The notes below the pieces were generated by a model, which was not told the origin of the DNA, made no database searches, and saw only the letters and a list, made by a program, of their open reading frames with translations. From contig JAJFMR010000192.1 in assembly GCA_020696915.1 (NCBI GenBank), forward strand, positions 1 through 6,075: a DNA stretch of 6,075 bases. The letters are read 5' to 3'. The stretch is from Rhizobiaceae bacterium (GTDB lineage Bacteria; Pseudomonadota; Alphaproteobacteria; Rhizobiales; Rhizobiaceae). Shown here in pieces: positions 5,492 to 6,075 of the stretch. A program made the translations under genes and the position numbers. How positions within the stretch are numbered: position 1 is the first letter of the stretch; every line of letters starts with the position of its first letter.

Positions 5492-6075
5492 CCGAGAATG
5501 CCCGGCAGGTCGAGCCCGTTTGCCCTGGCGCACTCGATGGCATCCTCGTAGCCGGCATCGGCATGCCGCATGACGCCGGTCGCCGGGTCGTTCCACAGCA
5601 CGCGTTCCACGCGCTTCGCCGCTTCCGCGGTCCCGTCACAGACGATGACCATGCCGGAATGCTGCGAAAAGCCCATGCCAACGCCGCCGCCGTGATGCAG
5701 CGAGACCCAGGTCGCGCCGGAGGCGCAGTTGAGGAGCGCATTGAGCAGCGGCCAGTCGGACACGGCGTCGGAGCCGTCCTTCATCGCCTCGGTCTCCCGG
5801 TTGGGCGACGCCACCGACCCGGAATCGAGGTGGTCGCGACCGATCACCACCGGCGCCTTCAATTCGCCGCTCGCCACCATTTCGTTGAAGGCCAGGCCGA
5901 GCCGGTGGCGATCGCCGAGACCGACCCAGCAGATGCGCGCCGGCAACCCCTGGAACTTGATGCGCGCCTTCGCCATGTCCAGCCAGTTGTGGAGATGGCC
6001 GTTGTCGGGCAGCAGTTCCTTGACCCGGGCGTCCGTCCTGTAGATGTCTTCGGGATCGCCGGACAGCGCCGCCCA
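5488..6075 (-). CDS. hutU: Urocanate hydratase (urocanase), C-terminal part; 5' end off the window
   Basis: The last 195 residues of urocanase (full proteins are about 555-560 residues). The enzyme adds water to urocanate with tightly bound NAD+ as electrophile, giving 4-imidazolone-5-propionate, the second step of histidine degradation. The fragment carries strongly conserved stretches: ALSGDPEDIY, HLHNWLDMA, FQGLPARICWVGLG, APVVIGRDHLDSGSV, SDWPLLNALLN, SLHHGGGVGMGFSQHSGMV and NDPATGVMRHADAGY. The Cys in RICWVG is at about residue 410 by counting back from the C-terminus of a 557-residue homologue, matching the reported essential Cys410 of Pseudomonas putida. The frame is open to the edge, so its start and promoter are unseen. 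The stop overlaps the ATG of the CoA-transferase (ATGA), placing urocanase in an operon with CoA-dependent enzymes rather than directly beside hutH. A thiourocanate hydratase of ergothioneine breakdown is a possible alternative that the C-terminus cannot exclude. Confidence 0.95.
   Translation of the reverse strand, partial: WAALSGDPEDIYRTDARVKELLPDNGHLHNWLDMAKARIKFQGLPARICWVGLGDRHRLGLAFNEMVASGELKAPVVIGRDHLDSGSVASPNRETEAMKDGSDAVSDWPLLNALLNCASGATWVSLHHGGGVGMGFSQHSGMVIVCDGTAEAAKRVERVLWNDPATGVMRHADAGYEDAIECARANGLDLPGILG

Noticed and set aside
5492..5596. N-terminal extension of the CoA-transferase to 5596
   Set aside because: It overlaps hutU coding sequence, and the ATGA junction at 5491-5488 gives a standard family N-terminus.
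5488..6075. Reading the urocanase-like gene as thiourocanate hydratase of ergothioneine degradation
   Set aside because: Not excluded, but the visible residues follow ordinary urocanase closely and no ergothionase or other genes of that pathway are in view.

Overview
This is a GC-rich (about 60-65% by eye), gene-dense piece of a proteobacterial chromosome or large replicon. The urocanase sequence and the compact operon style suggest an alphaproteobacterium, possibly of the Hyphomicrobiales, but no ribosomal or other marker gene is present, so the taxonomic guess is weak. Seven protein genes fill almost the whole window. Six are on the minus strand and one, a LysR-type regulator, is on the plus strand. 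I saw no tRNA, rRNA, CRISPR array, insertion sequence or other mobile-element sign.

Reading the minus strand from the right edge, the first unit is hutU (C-terminal 195 residues of urocanase, continuing past 6075), then a class III (CaiB/BaiF) CoA-transferase, an acyl-CoA dehydrogenase, and hutD. The three junctions are a 4-base ATGA overlap, a 1-base gap and a directly abutting TAGATG, so this is clearly one operon. hutD ends exactly where the convergent LysR gene ends, with no base between the two stop codons and a short GC-rich dyad whose loop holds both stops. On the other side of lysR, read away from it, is a second minus-strand unit: a VanA-type Rieske oxygenase and, overlapping it by ATGA, a flavin/NAD(P)H reductase that runs off the left edge. 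The 121-base lysR/oxygenase divergent region is the only real intergenic space. It holds an AT-rich core with a TTAG-N5-CTAA dyad of LysR (T-N11-A) type lying inside the predicted promoters.

How the genes may work together (inference): urocanase normally belongs to histidine degradation (hutH-hutU-hutI-hutG/F). Here it is locked into an operon with an acyl-CoA dehydrogenase and a CoA-transferase, enzymes that would activate a saturated side-chain acid and introduce a 2,3 double bond. The simplest reading is a route that makes urocanate from dihydrourocanate (imidazole-4-propionate) or a related imidazole acid: CoA transfer, desaturation to urocanoyl-CoA, return of CoA to the next substrate molecule, then hydration by HutU. 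HutD would act as the accessory cupin regulator of flux. The Rieske oxygenase and its reductase could supply the imidazole acid by demethylation or hydroxylation of a substituted precursor, with the LysR protein sensing the substrate. None of this is proven by sequence; the full neighbourhood beyond both edges and biochemistry would decide it.
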